From the NCBI GenBank assembly GCA_005281725.1, contig SSBO01000008.1:434001-498000 (forward strand): 64,000 bases of DNA, given 5' to 3'. Numbering within the stretch: position 1 is the stretch's first letter; each line of letters begins with the position of its first letter. The notes under the pieces were generated by a model. That model made no database searches. It saw only the letters and a program-made list of their open reading frames with translations, and was not told where the DNA came from. The DNA is from Wuchereria bancrofti. Lineage: Eukaryota > Nematoda > Chromadorea > Rhabditida > Onchocercidae. Below are positions 38,333-49,137 of this stretch, piece after piece. A program made the position numbers and the translations under genes.

Positions 38333-38967
38333 TTCAAATGTCATCAAATCCTCAAATGCAAATCTTCCCCATACGATATTCAATGAAATTCTATAAAGCT
38401 TCCTTTCTAGAAATCGCATAACTGGTTAAATTTACCGCATTGTCTGCGATTCTCCAATGAATTGACTTCCATTTCCAGTAAGTGACGCCAGTTGAAAATA
38501 TAAGTGATGGAATGAATTGTCAAATAATTGTGTATGCATAAGCAGCTACACTGTCTCTCTGTATGGAAAAGATTTCCGGACAAAAAAGAACAGGAAAACG
38601 GTACTAAGTTGATGTATTCTACCGATATTGAGGGTCGCTAAGAATAACTAAAACATGTGGTAACAATATGTGGAAAATGTTTCCCAGTTCCTTTCCAAAT
38701 ACGGAAATTTACTAAAATTGATTGCCACCATGAAGACAGAATGTTCCGTTACGTAAGAAGACAATTCAGTAGGCATAATTATTCACGAGACTATTCATCC
38801 CACTTGTGAAATGAGACTTTTCAATCAAATAGAAAATTCATTAAAATTTAAATTAAATGACATCCTCCGAATGAAATGTCTGTTCACATCGACGTTATAT
38901 CTGAACAGTGAATCTGCACAAACAATTGATACAAAATAAAATTTACAACAAGTACAATAGCCAATTA

Positions 38968-39571
38968 CTATTTGTCACTTTTCATCGAATTGAATTGAAT
39001 TGGAATATTTGTAAACTGGGAATTTTCGATAGCTTTCTTCTTAGCAGTGATTCGGAGAACTCCCTGATCGGACAACTGTGATTCCAAACTGTCTTGCAAT
39101 ACGGTCTTTGGAATAGTGTACTTCCGGATGAAGTGTCGTTCCACGGAACCATACTGATCATTTTGCTCCTCATGGTGTCCTTCAACAAACAGTCTCCCAT
39201 CCTGCATCTTCACCGACAATTCTTCTGGTCGGAAATGGCTTACATCCAACCGGATACCGAAACTCTCCTTTTCATCAACAATCTGCAAGACATTTTTACA
39301 GTTAGACAACGACACTCATAAGAGGGACAGGTTATTGTTATTAGTCAGTAAGATAAAAGCACAGAAAATACGAAATATAAACGGAAATACTGAACGCTAT
39401 GCTTACCTCGCCGAAAGAATTTTCACTCGCAGCGGAACACTCCCAGAATGGTTGAAGCGAGTCCTCGAAATCCTCCAATAATCGGTTCATCAGTCCACCG
39501 ACGACGGTACGTCGTCCCTCAATCGGGAAATTGTGCCATCTTGAAAGGGATGGAAAAGCCAACAGCGCCAT
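38968..39571 (-). CDS. Small heat shock protein (alpha-crystallin/HSP16 family), minus copy
   Basis: ATP-independent chaperone that holds unfolding proteins in the cytosol. Two exons, 39407-39571 and 38968-39282, are joined at a GTAAGC donor and TTGCAG acceptor in phase 0 and give 159 residues, normal for the family. The alpha-crystallin domain starts near residue 60 (FGIRLDVSHFRPEELSVKM) and contains the RHFIRKYTIP strand and the conserved DQGVLRI motif near the end. The N-terminal arm is short and includes SRWHNFPIEG. The protein is identical to the plus-strand copy. The promoter has a TATA box and packed heat shock elements, so heat induction is expected. The single intron at the start of the crystallin domain matches the arrangement in C. 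elegans hsp-16 genes (established knowledge). Confidence 0.95.
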
Positions 39572-39628
39572 TTACGTCCTCGTTAAAGCGTCAAAATGTT
39601 GAAATTGAGATTGTCAAAAGCCATCGCC

Positions 39629-39636
39629 TTTATATA
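39629..39636 (-). promoter_or_regulatory. TATA box of the minus-strand small HSP gene
   Basis: On the minus strand this reads TATATAAA, 58 bases upstream of the ATG and just downstream of the heat shock elements. It is an exact mirror of the box at 40348. Confidence 0.8.
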
Positions 39637-39647
39637 CCCCAAACAAA

Positions 39648-39718
39648 GAATATTCTACATTGTTCCGGAATACTCCACATTGTTCCGGAATATTCCACGG
39701 TGTTCTCCAACATTCCTT
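39648..39718 (-). promoter_or_regulatory. Heat shock element array, minus-strand small HSP promoter
   Basis: Repeated nGAAn/nTTCn blocks in alternating orientation: GAATATTC, TTCCGGAA (twice, in units of about 21 bases), GAATATTCC, TTCTCC and AACATTCC. This is the binding pattern of trimeric HSF. The array ends just upstream of the TATA box. Confidence 0.85.
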
Positions 39719-39807
39719 CCCACTCTTTACATTAAACTTTTTTTTTCATCTCTAGCCAGGGAGTGCAGAGACGCAGAACGACGAAGGCATTTCGTAAACA
39801 AAATGTT

Positions 39808-40178
39808 ATAATACACTTTGCAACAAATTTTATCATTTGAATTACTGTCACATTCATCTTTATGCCTTTATTTGACTACTCGTCGCTCTTAAACTTCAAT
39901 TTAAAAATCATTTCTTCATGCACTTCAAACTTAATCATAAAACGAATCATTAAAATTTATTTCATCTTCCGTTTAAAATGCAACTTTTCCACTTCCATTT
40001 CTTCCTGTGACGGTTAGGCATTCTTTGCTTCGAATATCTGTCACAATTTTTTTTTCTTTCTCTCTTTCTCATTTTATCCCAACAAATCATTCATCTTTGA
40101 TGAGACTCATTCATTCTCACACTAAACAAAACATTAAAATACGAGAAATTTGTTAATTTGCAAATTTACTGTGCTGTA
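39808..40178. other. Spacer of the small HSP palindrome
   Basis: About 370 bases of AT-rich, non-symmetrical sequence between the two divergent promoters. No open frame, repeat or promoter element was seen. The lack of symmetry here argues against a simple read-through artefact at the centre. Confidence 0.7.
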
Positions 40179-40265
40179 AACATTTTGTTTACGAAATGCC
40201 TTCGTCGTTCTGCGTCTCTGCACTCCCTCGCTAGAGATGAAAAAAAAATTTTAATGTAGACTGGG

Positions 40266-40337
40266 AAGGAATGTTGGAGAACACCGTGGAATATTCCGGA
40301 ACAATGTGGAGTATTCCGGAACAATGTAGAATATTCT
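40266..40337 (+). promoter_or_regulatory. Heat shock element array, plus-strand small HSP promoter
   Basis: Mirror of the array at 39648. GGAATGTTGGAGAAC is followed by two units containing TATTCCGGAACAATGT and a final GAATATTC. The inverted nGAAn units are spaced as expected for HSF binding. Confidence 0.85.
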
Positions 40338-40347
40338 TTGTTTGGGG

Positions 40348-40355
40348 TATATAAA
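40348..40355 (+). promoter_or_regulatory. TATA box of the plus-strand small HSP gene
   Basis: TATATAAA lies 58 bases before the ATG at 40413 and about 10 bases after the last heat shock element. Confidence 0.8.
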
Positions 40356-40412
40356 GGCGATGGCTTTTGACAATCTCAATTTCAACATTTTGACGCTTTA
40401 ACGAGGACGTAA

Positions 40413-41016
40413 ATGGCGCTGTTGGCTTTTCCATCCCTTTCAAGATGGCACAATTTCCCGATTGAGGGACGACGTACCGTCGTCGGTGGACTGATGAACC
40501 GATTATTGGAGGATTTCGAGGACTCGCTTCAACCATTCTGGGAGTGTTCCGCTGCGAGTGAAAATTCTTTCGGCGAGGTAAGCATAGCGTTCAGTATTTC
40601 CGTTTATATTTCGTATTTTCTGTGCTTTTATCTTACTGACTAATAACAATAACCTGTCCCTCTTATGAGTGTCGTTGTCTAACTGTAAAAATGTCTTGCA
40701 GATTGTTGATGAAAAGGAGAGTTTCGGTATCCGGTTGGATGTAAGCCATTTCCGACCAGAAGAATTGTCGGTGAAGATGCAGGATGGGAGACTGTTTGTT
40801 GAAGGACACCATGAGGAGCAAAATGATCAGTATGGTTCCGTGGAACGACACTTCATCCGGAAGTACACTATTCCAAAGACCGTATTGCAAGACAGTTTGG
40901 AATCACAGTTGTCCGATCAGGGAGTTCTCCGAATCACTGCTAAGAAGAAAGCTATCGAAAATTCCCAGTTTACAAATATTCCAATTCAATTCAATTCGAT
41001 GAAAAGTGACAAATAG
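40413..41016 (+). CDS. Small heat shock protein (alpha-crystallin/HSP16 family), plus copy
   Basis: Identical in protein sequence to the divergent minus-strand gene: exons 40413-40577 and 40702-41016, 159 residues, with the alpha-crystallin domain from about residue 60 and the DQGVLRI motif. The ATG follows the TATA box at a normal distance and opens the only long frame. The genes start 842 bases apart and each has a full promoter, so both should respond to heat. The identity of two genes within a palindrome points to recent duplication or ongoing gene conversion between the arms. Confidence 0.95.
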
Positions 41017-41411
41017 TAATTGGCTATTGTACTTGTTGTAAATTTTATTTTGTATCAATTGTTTGTGCAGATTCACTGTTCAGATATAACGTCGATGTGA
41101 ACAGACATTTCATTCGGAGGATGTCATTTAATTTAAATTTTAATGAATTTCTATTTGATTGAAAAGTTTCATTTCACAAGTGGGATGAATAGTCTCGTGA
41201 ATAATTATGCCTACTGAATTGTCTTCTTACGTAACGGAACATTCTGTCTTCATGGTGGCAATCAATTTTAGGAAATTTCCGTATTTGGAAAGGAACTGGG
41301 AAACATTTTCCACATATTGTTACCACATGTTTTAGTTATTCTTAGCGACCCTCAATATCGGTAGAATACATCAACTTAGTACCGTTTTCCTGTTCTTTTT
41401 TGTCCGGAAAT

Positions 41412-42960
41412 TCATCCCGGAGATTGTATATATGCAAAGTATTTCCTCACTCACTAGATTAGTACCCATCGATCACAAAAGGTTATTGCATACTCAAGGA
41501 AACTACTTGCCTTAAGTAACTCCACAAAAGTAGGTTTTTTCAAAGAGTACCGCATCACACTTAAAAGCACCATCTACTTTCACCACAGTAAAGCATGCAA
41601 TTTCAATTCTGAAGTTACCTATCAGAATCATATCATAGTCGGCAGATGCTTGCAAGGAAAATGGGACATGGAATAATTCATATTAGTAATACATTAAAAA
41701 ATAGCGACCTAATGAACAGTGCCCGCTTGTATGAAACATTTATTGATTCGGATGAGTCACGGTCATTATACCTCAAGAATGAGTAAGCATAATTATGATG
41801 ACATGCAGCCTTTTCGACCAAGTGAAGATATAACGCAGAAAATGAGGAAGGGAAGAGCTTGAACATTTTCAATTTTTGATGCTGATCCTCCACAGTCGCT
41901 GAGCACTTACATCACCTTCTTAAATTTTCTCGGTAGGAATGAAGACTAATAACAAGATAACATTCCAGAATTAAAATTAGTGTTAAGATATTTGCTGGCA
42001 TATATTTAATGAAAATTCATTCCTCTTCTGATTTACCTATTCCGTTTTGAAGAGCTGTTATCATTAATAGATATAACAATGTATGTATGTGTAAAACATT
42101 TTTGTTATAATTAAGGTATAGGCGTAAATTAATTAATTAGAAATATATACATGTATAACAATTACATGCATCAAATAAATGTGTCACATATATTAAAGCG
42201 TATGTGAGAACTATAAAAACAACATTGTCCAGCAGTTTTTTTTTCTTTTCTAAATAAATGTTTGCTCTAAATTAATGTGATAAAATCGTAACTCCTATTT
42301 CATAAACGTCAAACTGACTGTAGTAATATAAGCCGAAAAATTCAAGTGATTTATTGTCATCGCAATGAGGAATTTTTCCGCAACCATATAGATTCTAGTT
42401 AGCAGAATTGCCTATTGATCACTGCATTGATTATTTCTACTAAAGCAATGATTCAAGTAGAGTGTTTAGTTGTAGAAAAAATTAATTTTAATAATTAAAC
42501 TAACAAATGTAATGTAGTGTAATTATAAAAATTTACTTTTTGGTTGCGAAGGACTCTAAATCTATTTATGATGAATTGCATACTAATATGACGGATTTCT
42601 CAGAAACCGTATGAATCCGCAACTTTATAATATTTTCTACTTCCATAAATCCACTTCTACAAGTGATGTATTTCAGATCAAGATGAATCGGAGAATTTCC
42701 TGTCAGAGAAAAGCTTATTAACTGGTGATAAAGTATTGTTAAGGTAGTTGAACTCTATGGAAAAAGACGTGAAGAAGGGAAGAGCAAAAATAGATGCAGA
42801 GAAATAATCTTGAAGGAAACTGATGAAAAGAACCTAAAATTGCTGAAATAGAAAACTTCCAAAAGGCGTTACGAAATAAATGAAATGCAAGTCTTTTACA
42901 ACATGCACACTAATTACATTTTATCATCAAATTACGAGCAATCAATTTTGATAACTGATT
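41412..42960. other. Intergenic region, no gene seen
   Basis: AT-rich sequence between the HSP palindrome and the 3' end of the peroxidase gene. There are no supported open frames, RNA genes or repeats beyond short AT runs. Confidence 0.6.
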
Positions 42961-44944
42961 TCAGTTCTTGAGGAGGTCATCGATGTCATTCATCATATGT
43001 TTAGGTGAAGTTGTTGGTGCATAACGTTTCACCTGAAACATTTAGAATAACGATTTGCAAATCATATAAAACAAGAATTCCTCTCGAAAGAAGAGCAATT
43101 CTGAAGGAGATGAAATAACCTTAATGTAAACATGTATAAAATACTGAAATTTTCCAAAATTAAATCAAAATACATTTCTTCACTTGCCCATCTCATCTCA
43201 CTTACCCAAAAGCAATAATGAACCAGTATCTTATTTTAAGCATTGTATACTGTTCCGAAAGAATACTGCACTAACCGGATGTCCTTCCTGATCAATCAGA
43301 AATTTTGTGAAATTCCACTTTATGTTGTCACCAAACAATCCACCTTTCGCATGCTTCAGAAAATCGAATAACGGTGCAGCATTTTTACCATTTACATCAA
43401 TTTTACCATATAAATCAGGTTCGAAATGAAATTTATTAGCAACGAAATTTTTCACTTCCAATTCACACTTTGGTTCCTAAAAATGTTACTGCTTTAATAA
43501 CTCATTTCTGCAACAAATTGCTTCTGGTTTCAGTTCCGGTTAACAACGAACACTTTGTCTTCATCAATTTAAATCACGCTCTAAATTTTCAAAAGAAATA
43601 CTACAGCGGCAAACAATACTGATGCCAACTAATTCTGGGTTTTTAATCTACAGCATTAAAATTAGCTCTGAATAGCAATGTTACATATATAACAGTATTT
43701 GATGTAAGTAATAAGGGCGACCCAAACTTTGTTTTTACTAACTTATTCTAGGAGTGTAATGTCTATGTTAGAAATAACAAAATGATTCAAATATGTAGAA
43801 ATAAGTATACTGAAATATGAATCAACTTTAACCTTGTCAGATATATGACTAAATTAGTTTACAATGAATTGTTTATTAAATGATTTGACCAACGATTGTC
43901 AAAGTTATTTCGTTACTCTTTATGGTGCGAAAATATACTAAATATAGCTAAGTGATGACCAAAGACCACTGTTTAATCTACTGATATAAACACTCTAAAA
44001 TATGTTAGCAGAACAATCAATGAAGCGACTACAATTTTCAGAACAAACCTGTCCACCAAATTGGTTGCACGGGAAAGCTGCTATTGCTAAACCTTTATCC
44101 TTGTAATGTTCCATCAGTTCTTTAAGCTCGGTATAATTGGAATTTGTCAAACCACATTGTGATGCGACATTTACAATTACCACTGGTTTACCTCTGCCAC
44201 ATTAACTATTATAATTAACATGATAAAGACAAAATTGAAGGCGACAGACGACCATGGACATAAAGTCATGGAAGAAACATAAAATCTTCATAATAGCCAG
44301 CTTGATCAAGGTAGTTCAACCATTTATATCATTTCTACAGACTGCAGTAAACCATTCCAAACTGTGTACAGCACAGAAAAGCTCATAAATGTTATTCGTC
44401 CCACTCGATGCTATTCGTCAGTAAAGCTACCATTAATTTAGGTTAACTAAAGCAGTTATAGCCAATCGAAACTTATTTTTCAATAACCTAAGCAAAAAAA
44501 AAACTGAATTCAATTTTTGTCATAATCAAGTGGCATACCAACCAGCAATTACCAACATTAACTTTGAATTAATTTGATCGAACAACTTCGTTACTGCCTT
44601 TTTTGCATTCCTCTTAGATTCTTTACGACAAATTCTCTAACCGATTTCAAATACCAGCACTTAATCTTTAACTACCAACAATTACATAACCTTTTAATAT
44701 ACGACCTCAAAAACCGAGATCAATACGCTACGACTCAATGATAACACATTGAGATGACCTAAAGTGAGCGATTCCAGACCTACTTCATTATGCCAATAAA
44801 ATATTGTGTCGACCAATTTTTACCAATTAAGGTTTCAAAAAAAGAATAAATTAATCCACTAACAAACCGGTATTTCTCAAGCGAAACATCTTTTCCTTCT
44901 GTATCTTTCACAGTGAAATCATAAATTGTTGTTGCTGAAGACAT
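42961..44944 (-). CDS. gpx: Glutathione peroxidase, cysteine type (GPx4-like)
   Basis: Reduces hydrogen peroxide and lipid hydroperoxides. Four exons in transcript order, 44868-44944, 44049-44193, 43276-43476 and 42961-43032, join in phase and give 164 residues. The protein starts [14 protein letters not shown] with no signal peptide, so it is probably cytosolic. The peroxidatic residue is Cys in [13 protein letters not shown], encoded by TGT rather than a selenocysteine TGA. The Gln of FPCNQFGGQ and the Trp-Asn of IKWNFTKF complete the catalytic set. The Cys of FPCNQF is the usual resolving cysteine in thioredoxin-dependent members, so thioredoxin is the likely reductant (family knowledge). 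The loop that forms the tetramer contact in classical GPx1 is absent, as in GPx4. A decayed copy lies upstream at 46.2-47.3 kb. Confidence 0.95.
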
Positions 44945-46229
44945 CTTCACAAGCGAACGAATACTGTTACCAGTGCTTTTGTGGAATACTGTAAAAAGTA
45001 ATACCGTGGAAGAAAGAGTGAACTAAACAACTGAGCACATTCTGCGAAACATTCATCGAAAACAAGAAAAGTAGAAGGTGCAATATGTGGTAGACTTAAT
45101 CATTAACGAGCTGTTAAAAGAATCAATACAGCTCTTAATAATTCATTATTTCCACATTCTACTGGTCAACATTATTTCGGATATCGTCTTTAAAAGTGAA
45201 ACACGATCAAACCAATTATAATAATCGCAAGAAGCAACGAGAACAAATTTCTTTTAAATATGATATGCATTAACAAAGATCGGATTCGTGAATTCATTTG
45301 CAGTTTTCATCACACATATCCATTTTTATTTGGATAATAATACAAAAGAACATGCTTCGTGATTGTTCAGAGTGTGAAGAATGATGCCTAAATGAACTTA
45401 GCATTGTTAAAGATCAAAGCAATGATTATATAACACACAAGAAAGTTTTTCTCAGCATATTAAAACCTGGAAAAAGCTTCAATAACATTTCACCTTCATT
45501 AATTACCGGACTGTAACTCCAGTCCGCACAATGATTACTCCAACTATGGTACAATCGAATACAGGAAATGCAGAATACCGGCTCTTTCAGATAATCGTCT
45601 GCCTTGATAGCTGTCATCAGTAAGAACATAAAAAAATTTCCTATTCATTAGTAAGCTGTCGTCAATTCTTCCATCGCTGGAATTTAAAGCATCGCAACTT
45701 CTGTATCCAACTGAATCCTTTAAACCATTCAGAATAAATGATAAATAATGATTAATTTGCAGCTTTAGTAATGCAAAGGCGCATCACTAACAGCAGAATC
45801 TGTCCTTAATAACATCTGATATAGTTTGATAAATCTACAGATTTGGTTAATTTATTTCAACATATCTAAATTAATCAACAATCATGCCAGTAAAATAAGT
45901 TAATACATAAAACTCAAAAAAAAAAGAAAAAACTTAAAAATTTAAAGTGCTCTGCAAAGAATAATAACACATGACTAAGAAGAAACCCTCAGTTTTTTGA
46001 CATATAAGTTCACCACTGAACTTTTTCATCTTTTGCACCACGAGCAAGGGGAAAAAGTGGATGCTTGAGAAAATGCACATCGGAAAAATGCAGTGAATCT
46101 GAAGGAGTAAGAAATTCATAGAATTAACAATCAAATCCATTAGAATGAGTACCATCCATGTATGAAGCCTGGCATATAAGAAGGATAGAACTGATATCAA
46201 AAACAATTACAGCTTTTTAGAGATATTTA
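44945..46229. other. Flank between the intact and decayed peroxidase copies
   Basis: AT-rich sequence with no supported gene. The minus-strand open frames at 45426-45629 and 45934-46206 have no recognisable family features. The promoter of the intact peroxidase should lie just above 44944. Confidence 0.5.
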
Positions 46230-47315
46230 ATATGATCAATCAGTGATGCTTTATTGCCATTAGTGAAGCTGTTGGTAGATAACATTTCACCTGAAATGTT
46301 TATGAAATTATTTAAGACATGAAACTTATGATGTAAAGAAGTAATAAGTCTTAAATCAGATTATACTACGTGCTTAAAATGCATTAATTTATCAAGAGGC
46401 ATGTCAAATTTTCAAAATATGGGGGTATTTGAAATGCGGCTGATAGTAGAATGGTTTTATTGATCGATAAGTCGTACTTAGATTCATGTGAAGATGGAAC
46501 GAACATCCACTACAAAAAGTCAAAAATTAACAATAAAAGTTAAAAACAGCCAAATTTAATCCATATTTGCTTTTGGCAAGGGTTTGGGTGGTGAAATTTC
46601 TTGAAATAACCAAAATTTATTTACCGAATCCCCATTTCGACCGATGAGAAATTTTGTAAAATTCCATTTAATCTTCTTAGCAAAACTGCTACTTTGTTTT
46701 TCTTTTAATGGACATTTTCACCACTAACATCGATCTTGATATAGATGTCAGGTTCATAGTAATACTTTTCCTTGACAAATTTTTTGGCATCAACGCCACA
46801 ATTTGATTCTAAAACAAGAACAAATCTTGATTCCATAATGCTCACGCTTGTTTATTTCCTTCTTTAATACAACACAATCAACTGAGTAATGAATCCTATG
46901 GATCCGAACATGATCTTAATGCATCATACAATTATTAAAATAAATGAATATAGAAAATTCATAAGAAACATAAAACGAATGCAGATTTTAAAAGAGCAAT
47001 TTTCAATCAAGGAAGCCACCAAAAGCTACCGACTACTCTTCTATTTTTTACTGGATTAATAAGCCAGAGAAACGAAAAAAAGCCATACTTGCGATCCGAA
47101 GTGATTACATGGGAATGTAATAACGAATCTTTTATCTGGACAAAAATTCTATACATATATCGAACGATACAGAGGAAGGAAAAAGAAAATATGCCATTGA
47201 CATGACAAAGAAGTACGTCACATAATCTATACGCACGCATACGTAAAGGAAACCTGTACTTATCTAGTTCCACTTCTTATCATCGTGAAATCATATATCG
47301 TCTGCGATACAGCTG
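46230..47315 (-). pseudogene. Decayed glutathione peroxidase copy
   Basis: Three pieces match the intact gene in order. 47281-47315 (weakest) keeps TIYDFT of exon 1. 46625-46808 matches exon 3, with a FVKEKYYYEPDIYIKIDVSG-like stretch and [12 protein letters not shown]. 46230-46290 matches exon 4 (VKCYLPTAS against VKRYAPTTS). Exon 3 still has its flanking splice sites but carries a one-base frameshift after ENVH, giving a TAA. Exon 4 has early stops. Exon 2, which holds the catalytic Cys, was not found. The pieces differ clearly from the intact gene, so the duplication is not recent. Confidence 0.75.
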
Positions 47316-48978
47316 CGGTTCCCGTAAAGCGTGCAAAACATGAAAAATCCCCGTGCTCATTTCGTTTATAGACATATAAAAGTAAGGACATCGAAGCACC
47401 CTTAAAAATGAAATGCAGTGACAAATATCCGAATGACGACGAGAAAAGCTACTCAACAAGCCATATTCTCCCAAAAACTGTACTAGTGGAATCAGCAGCC
47501 GATGGCCTTAGGATGTGTGGACAGTATGCAAAATTTAATGATTTATAATTGAAATGGAAGTGAAGGAGATGGGTAGTGAATGGTACCAGGTGAAATTGTA
47601 TAACAGTTTCGCAATGAATTATTGATGATGAGAATAACGCATTAATTATAAATTGAACTATGGGAAATCAGATAATTGAGTAGGTAATGAATTCGAAAAC
47701 CGATTTCCTCCAAAAAAATATATTCCCATTCCGGTCCTTCTTCCTGCCTACCTTGCCTTTCTGTTTCTCCTCTCGTGCATAAATACTTTTACTTGCCGTT
47801 TTTCTCACACTTTTTTCATATCCAATTCCTTGACATTTTTATATACAATACTTTTCACTTTCCCAGCAGTACTGTTAGATCTGTCCACATTAAATAGGAA
47901 AATTGAGATTAAATGGAGTGATTCAGAATAGTTCACCATAACAGTTGCATTTGTTGTAAAGGTTATACAGGTCATCATCCGTTTTGAGAATAACCGGGAG
48001 GAAAACATCCATATACATGAATCTTGCGTAATAGCGTGCACGTAACACGTTGAGCATCTGTCGCTGATTGAAGAATGATTAATGGATGAGACATAACAAT
48101 ATGACAAAATGCATAACAGCTAATTATGAAGCTTTGGTGTAATTAACAGAGATTACAAAAAGGAGTGGGAATAATTTCAGAATATTTTATCTCTAAACAG
48201 CGGGCAACCGCCCTGTAATTTCTTCTTTCTTCCTTCTCTTTTTTCGCCAATATTTCCGCTTAAACGATTATAATAAGCTTAAATCCGTATAGAATTTTAC
48301 TAATATGATAGTTCCCCAAAAACAATTTCATCCGAATGGTGATTATTAAATGTTCAAAATAACAACTGAGAAGGCCAAATTTCCAGTGTCCGTCGTTAAG
48401 TCCTCAAATATTGGCCAGGACTATTCATCCATTGATAATGCTGATATGGGATGATGCACTTCTTCTGTTCACTTCAAGAAAATTCATCCTCAAAAGGTGC
48501 TTAAAGGGAACTGATTACACCGTTCATCCATCTACATTCAGTTGATATTATCACTTTTTTGCTGATAATATCTGCTAACCTATCATTGTATTATTTGCCA
48601 ATAATTCATTGTGCCTTTATGTTACAACCATTTGTTTTCTCTTTCCTTTTTAGTAATATGAGTTCGGTTGCGTAATCAGAGGAAATACGGTGCATATGAA
48701 GCTCGGATAGTTTAATTCCGTGATTACCTTAGTTTTCACTAATTTCTTTCACTCAAAAAAAAAATAACTCGAAAAATTTTTTGATGAATTTATTGAAGGA
48801 CAGGAAATTGGAAGAGGAAGAGAGACAGAACTGATTTGAAATTTACTGATTAGAATGGATGGTAGGAAAAGGAGAAGAAAGGAAACGGTCATTGGCATTT
48901 CAAGCATAGTTGTAGTAAAATTTGGCATCGAAATACCGAACTTTGTACGTTCTCTCCCTTTTTACCAACCAAACGTAC

Positions 48979-49003
48979 TGTGTGTGTGTGTGTGTGTATA
49001 TAT
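48979..49003. repeat. (TG)n microsatellite
   Basis: About ten TG units followed by TATATATG. It faces a (CA)n tract about 70 bases downstream, so the two are complementary on the same strand. Confidence 0.9.
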
Positions 49004-49070
49004 GTTGACCTTGCGCAAATTTCACTACTTATCAGTAATTTCCATTCAATTCTCCTTTAAATAATGATCA

Positions 49071-49085
49071 TACACACACACACAT

Positions 49086-49118
<33 letters not shown>

Positions 49119-49137
49119 CACACATATATATACATAT
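49071..49137. repeat. (CA)n microsatellite
   Basis: A run of CA units interrupted by CATA and CAAA and ending in TATATATACATATG. It is complementary to the (TG)n tract at 48979 and could fold back on it. Confidence 0.9.

Larger units (their letters stand above)
38572..39807. repeat. Left arm of a large palindrome (small HSP locus)
   Basis: About 1.24 kb that is nearly the exact reverse complement of 40179-41411. The arm covers the whole minus-strand HSP gene with its promoter, intron and about 400 bases of 3' flank. Differences seen by eye are few: two substitutions and a 1-base indel in the 3' flank, and a short cluster of small changes near 39715-39760 upstream of the promoter. The spacer 39808-40178 is not symmetrical. 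Confidence 0.92.
40179..41411. repeat. Right arm of a large palindrome (small HSP locus)
   Basis: Reverse complement of 38572-39807, with both arms bounded by TCCGGAAAT on the outside and AACATTTTGTTTACG on the inside. It carries the plus-strand HSP gene. The coding parts appear identical between arms, while the few differences lie in flanks and the distal promoter. Confidence 0.92.

Noticed and set aside
45426..45629. 67-codon minus-strand frame with a short hydrophobic start, near the peroxidase gene
   Set aside because: I compared it with the N-terminus of a secreted peroxidase but found no matching residues; the composition looks like chance.
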